Source: Mycobacterium sp. DL592
Lineage (GTDB): Bacteria; Actinomycetota; Actinomycetes; Mycobacteriales; Mycobacteriaceae
Reading direction: 5' to 3'
DNA: 64,000 nt
Assembly (NCBI RefSeq): GCF_011694515.1
Contig: NZ_CP050192.1
Coordinates: forward strand, 2,539,301-2,603,300
Made by a program: the position numbers and the translations under genes. Positions 62,309 through 64,000 of the stretch are shown in pieces (within the stretch, counting starts at the first letter, position 1; every line of letters begins with the position of its first letter). The notes under the pieces were generated by a model. The model saw only the letters and a list, made by a program, of their open reading frames with translations, had not been told where the DNA came from and did no database searches.

Positions 62309-63043
62309 ATGGCTCTTGGTGTTCTGATCACCATCACCCTGGCGTGTATCTCGTGGAGCCTGTGGATCAGACGGGTGACGTGGACCTGCCGCTGGGAAGT
62401 CGCCGCCACCCTCAACATCGCCCTCCAGGGCGCCGCGGTCCTGCTGATGTCACCGCTGGCGTCGGAAACCGTCGGACGCGTACTCCACCACCTCACCGGC
62501 AAGTGGAACCTCGAGGATTACCTCGGGCACGACTGCTACATCGTCGCCGCCTCGGCGATCGTCTACAACGCCCTGGGCAGACTCCAGGAGGATCACGCCC
62601 TGCAACGGACGTTCAAACAGCACGTGGAGCGCCCGGCCACGCTGTGCATCCCACTTCTGCTTGCCACTTTCTCCTTGGGCAACGGCGCCAAGATCTACCG
62701 GGCCGACTTCTTCCAGGTACCCACGGACTTCTGGCTCAGTGCCTACTGGCTGTTGCTCTGCGCCACCCTGATCTATCTGCTGGTCTACGGTTCGCGGGCG
62801 CTGCTGATCCTGCGCAAGGACCCGCGCTCGCGGCTGATCGCCAACGTGTATCTACTTGCCTCGGCCGCCGGGGTGGTCGCCTGCTCCATCCGGATCATCA
62901 CGGCCTACGTGAAACCTTTCCAGTCAATCGAGGGCGGGAAGATGGTCTGGCTGTTCGCCTGCCTGTGCGGGGCCGGTTTCGCGCTGGCCTCGGCACATTC
63001 CTGGCGCATCAAGATGAAGTGGTTCTCCAAGACCTCGCACTGA
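62309..63043 (+). CDS. Polytopic membrane protein of unknown function
   Basis: A 244-residue protein with about seven hydrophobic segments. Notable loops are SWSLWIRRVTWTCRWE near the N-terminus, GKWNLEDYLGHDCYIVAASAIVYNALGRL in the middle and a basic C-terminal WRIKMKWFSKTSH. Conserved-looking Trp, His and Cys residues sit near membrane ends. I do not recognise the family. I chose ATG 62309 because AAAAAGG lies nine bases upstream; a TTG three codons earlier is possible. It is coded on the same strand as the HTH gene upstream and the glycosyltransferase downstream. Confidence 0.72.
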   Translation: MALGVLITITLACISWSLWIRRVTWTCRWEVAATLNIALQGAAVLLMSPLASETVGRVLHHLTGKWNLEDYLGHDCYIVAASAIVYNALGRLQEDHALQRTFKQHVERPATLCIPLLLATFSLGNGAKIYRADFFQVPTDFWLSAYWLLLCATLIYLLVYGSRALLILRKDPRSRLIANVYLLASAAGVVACSIRIITAYVKPFQSIEGGKMVWLFACLCGAGFALASAHSWRIKMKWFSKTSH

Positions 63044-63128
63044 CTGCCGGTTCGCACAATTGTGATCTAATCGCAGGGACGCCGGCCTGGGGCCGCGCTG
63101 CACGTCCGTCGAACACAGGTACCGGTCA

Positions 63129-64000
63129 ATGAAATTCGCCGTGGCGGTCCACGGGACGCGGGGGGATGTCGAACCCTGCGCCGCAGTTGGCCTCGAACTC
63201 GTCCGCCGCGGCCACGAGGTGCGGATGGCGGTACCCCCCAACCTCGTCGACTTCGTCGACACCGCGGGCCTGGGCCCGGCACTGCCCTACGGCGTCGACT
63301 CGCAGAAGCAGATCGAGGCCGACGTCTTCACCGACTGGTGGAAACCCCGCAACCCGCTCGCCATCCTGCGCCAGGCCCACGAATACATAATCGACGGCTG
63401 GGCCGACATGAACGAGACCCTGACCGCCATGTCCGAGGGCGCCGACCTCATCCTGACCGGCACCACCTATCAAGAAGTCGCGGCCAATGTCGCCGAATAC
63501 CGGCACATCCCACTGGCCGCCCTGCACTACTTTCCGTGCCGGCCCAACAGCCAGACCCTGTCGGTCCCGCTCCCCAAACCGGTGCTCGGGCCGGCGTGGG
63601 CGATCGTCGAATGGGGCCACTGGCGCCTCTACAAGAGCGCCGAGGACGACCAACGGCGCACCCTGGGCCTGCCCAAGGCGACCACCCGCGGAGTGCGACG
63701 TGTCGTCGAGGGCGGCGCGCTGGAAATCCAGGCCTACGACGATGTGTTCTTTCCCGGGTTGGCCGAGGAATGGCAGGGCAAACGCCCGCTGATCGGCTCG
63801 CTGACGATGGGCCTGTCCACCTCGGTCGACGACGCGGTCAGCTCCTGGATCGGAGCGGGGACGCCGCCGATCTACTTCGGCTGGGGAAGCATGCCGGTCG
63901 ACTCCCCCGCCGAGGCCATCGCGCTGATCACCGACGTCTGCGCCGAACTGGGTGAGCGCGCGCTGATCTGCACCGGCGTCTGGGACGTCGCCGACATTCC
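63129..64000 (+). CDS. UGT/MGT-type glycosyltransferase (3' end outside window)
   Basis: At least 290 residues of a GT-B glycosyltransferase. The N-terminal MKFAVAVHGTRGDVEPCAAVGLELVRRGHEV is typical of the family related to glycopeptide and glycopeptidolipid glycosyltransferases. IYFGWGSMPVDSPAEAIALI opens the donor-binding half. The C-terminal donor site lies beyond the right edge. Homologous position in M. tuberculosis holds Rv1524/Rv1526c-type genes, and relatives glycosylate surface lipids. The acceptor is not determinable here. Confidence 0.85.
   Translation, partial: MKFAVAVHGTRGDVEPCAAVGLELVRRGHEVRMAVPPNLVDFVDTAGLGPALPYGVDSQKQIEADVFTDWWKPRNPLAILRQAHEYIIDGWADMNETLTAMSEGADLILTGTTYQEVAANVAEYRHIPLAALHYFPCRPNSQTLSVPLPKPVLGPAWAIVEWGHWRLYKSAEDDQRRTLGLPKATTRGVRRVVEGGALEIQAYDDVFFPGLAEEWQGKRPLIGSLTMGLSTSVDDAVSSWIGAGTPPIYFGWGSMPVDSPAEAIALITDVCAELGERALICTGVWDVADI

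Overview
The window is one uninterrupted stretch of a high-GC actinobacterial chromosome, almost certainly from a mycobacterium, most likely a non-tuberculous one. I base this on gene content and order from memory of the family, not on a search. The order matches the Mycobacterium tuberculosis interval from roughly the Rv1524 glycosyltransferase region to lgt (Rv1614), in reverse. The matching blocks are ileS-dinB-ansA-lspA-rluD, dnaE1, ilvA, treZ-treY-glgX, bioA-F-D, bioB, nadA-B-C, hisD-C-B-H-A-impA-F-I and trpE-C-B-A-lgt. GTG and TTG starts are common, and tandem genes often overlap by ATGA or GTGA. I saw no tRNA or rRNA gene, insertion sequence, prophage or CRISPR array.

Layout. 1-3932: a phosphotransferase fused to a second domain and cut by the window edge, a type-B carboxylesterase and a lipoprotein. 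3929-11223: the trp operon (trpE, a Trp-associated membrane protein, trpC, trpB, trpA) running into lgt, with a divergent peroxiredoxin. 11227-14018: a TetR regulator, a frameshifted membrane protein gene, and a GntR regulator coupled to an orphan ABC ATPase. 14015-20400: the his operon. It includes priA, whose product probably also supplies the missing TrpF step. 20479-27144: a LysE exporter, a deazaflavin-type reductase, nadABC with a divergent NrtR-like repressor and its operator, and a lipase. 27159-33519: two small conserved genes and the biotin genes (bioB, bioFD, bioA), with a BioQ-like regulator and two matching operator boxes. 33657-42031: a membrane acyltransferase, then glgX-treY-treZ, which make trehalose from glycogen. 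42033-48748: ilvA, a cobalamin-riboswitch-controlled CbiM, a TetR/MFS efflux pair with repeated operators, a dehydrogenase remnant, small genes and a second MFS transporter. 48745-57746: dnaE1, then lspA, an RluD-type synthase, rarD and a SecD-like gene as one overlapping operon, then ansA and dinB. 57834-64000: ileS under a T-box leader, a half-condensation-domain protein, a small HTH regulator, a membrane protein and a glycosyltransferase cut by the right edge.

Most genes are core metabolism, so the interest lies mainly in regulation and small structures. Four cis-regulatory systems can be read directly: the NrtR operator, the BioQ boxes, the cobalamin riboswitch and the ileS T-box. A further one, twin inverted repeats between the half-condensation gene and the HTH gene, is a candidate I do not recognise. 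Many genes have a TANNNT-like -10 box 6-8 bases before the start codon, which implies leaderless mRNAs. Four convergent gene pairs share a single CTAG as both stop codons. Function calls rest on motifs I could read; no database search was run.
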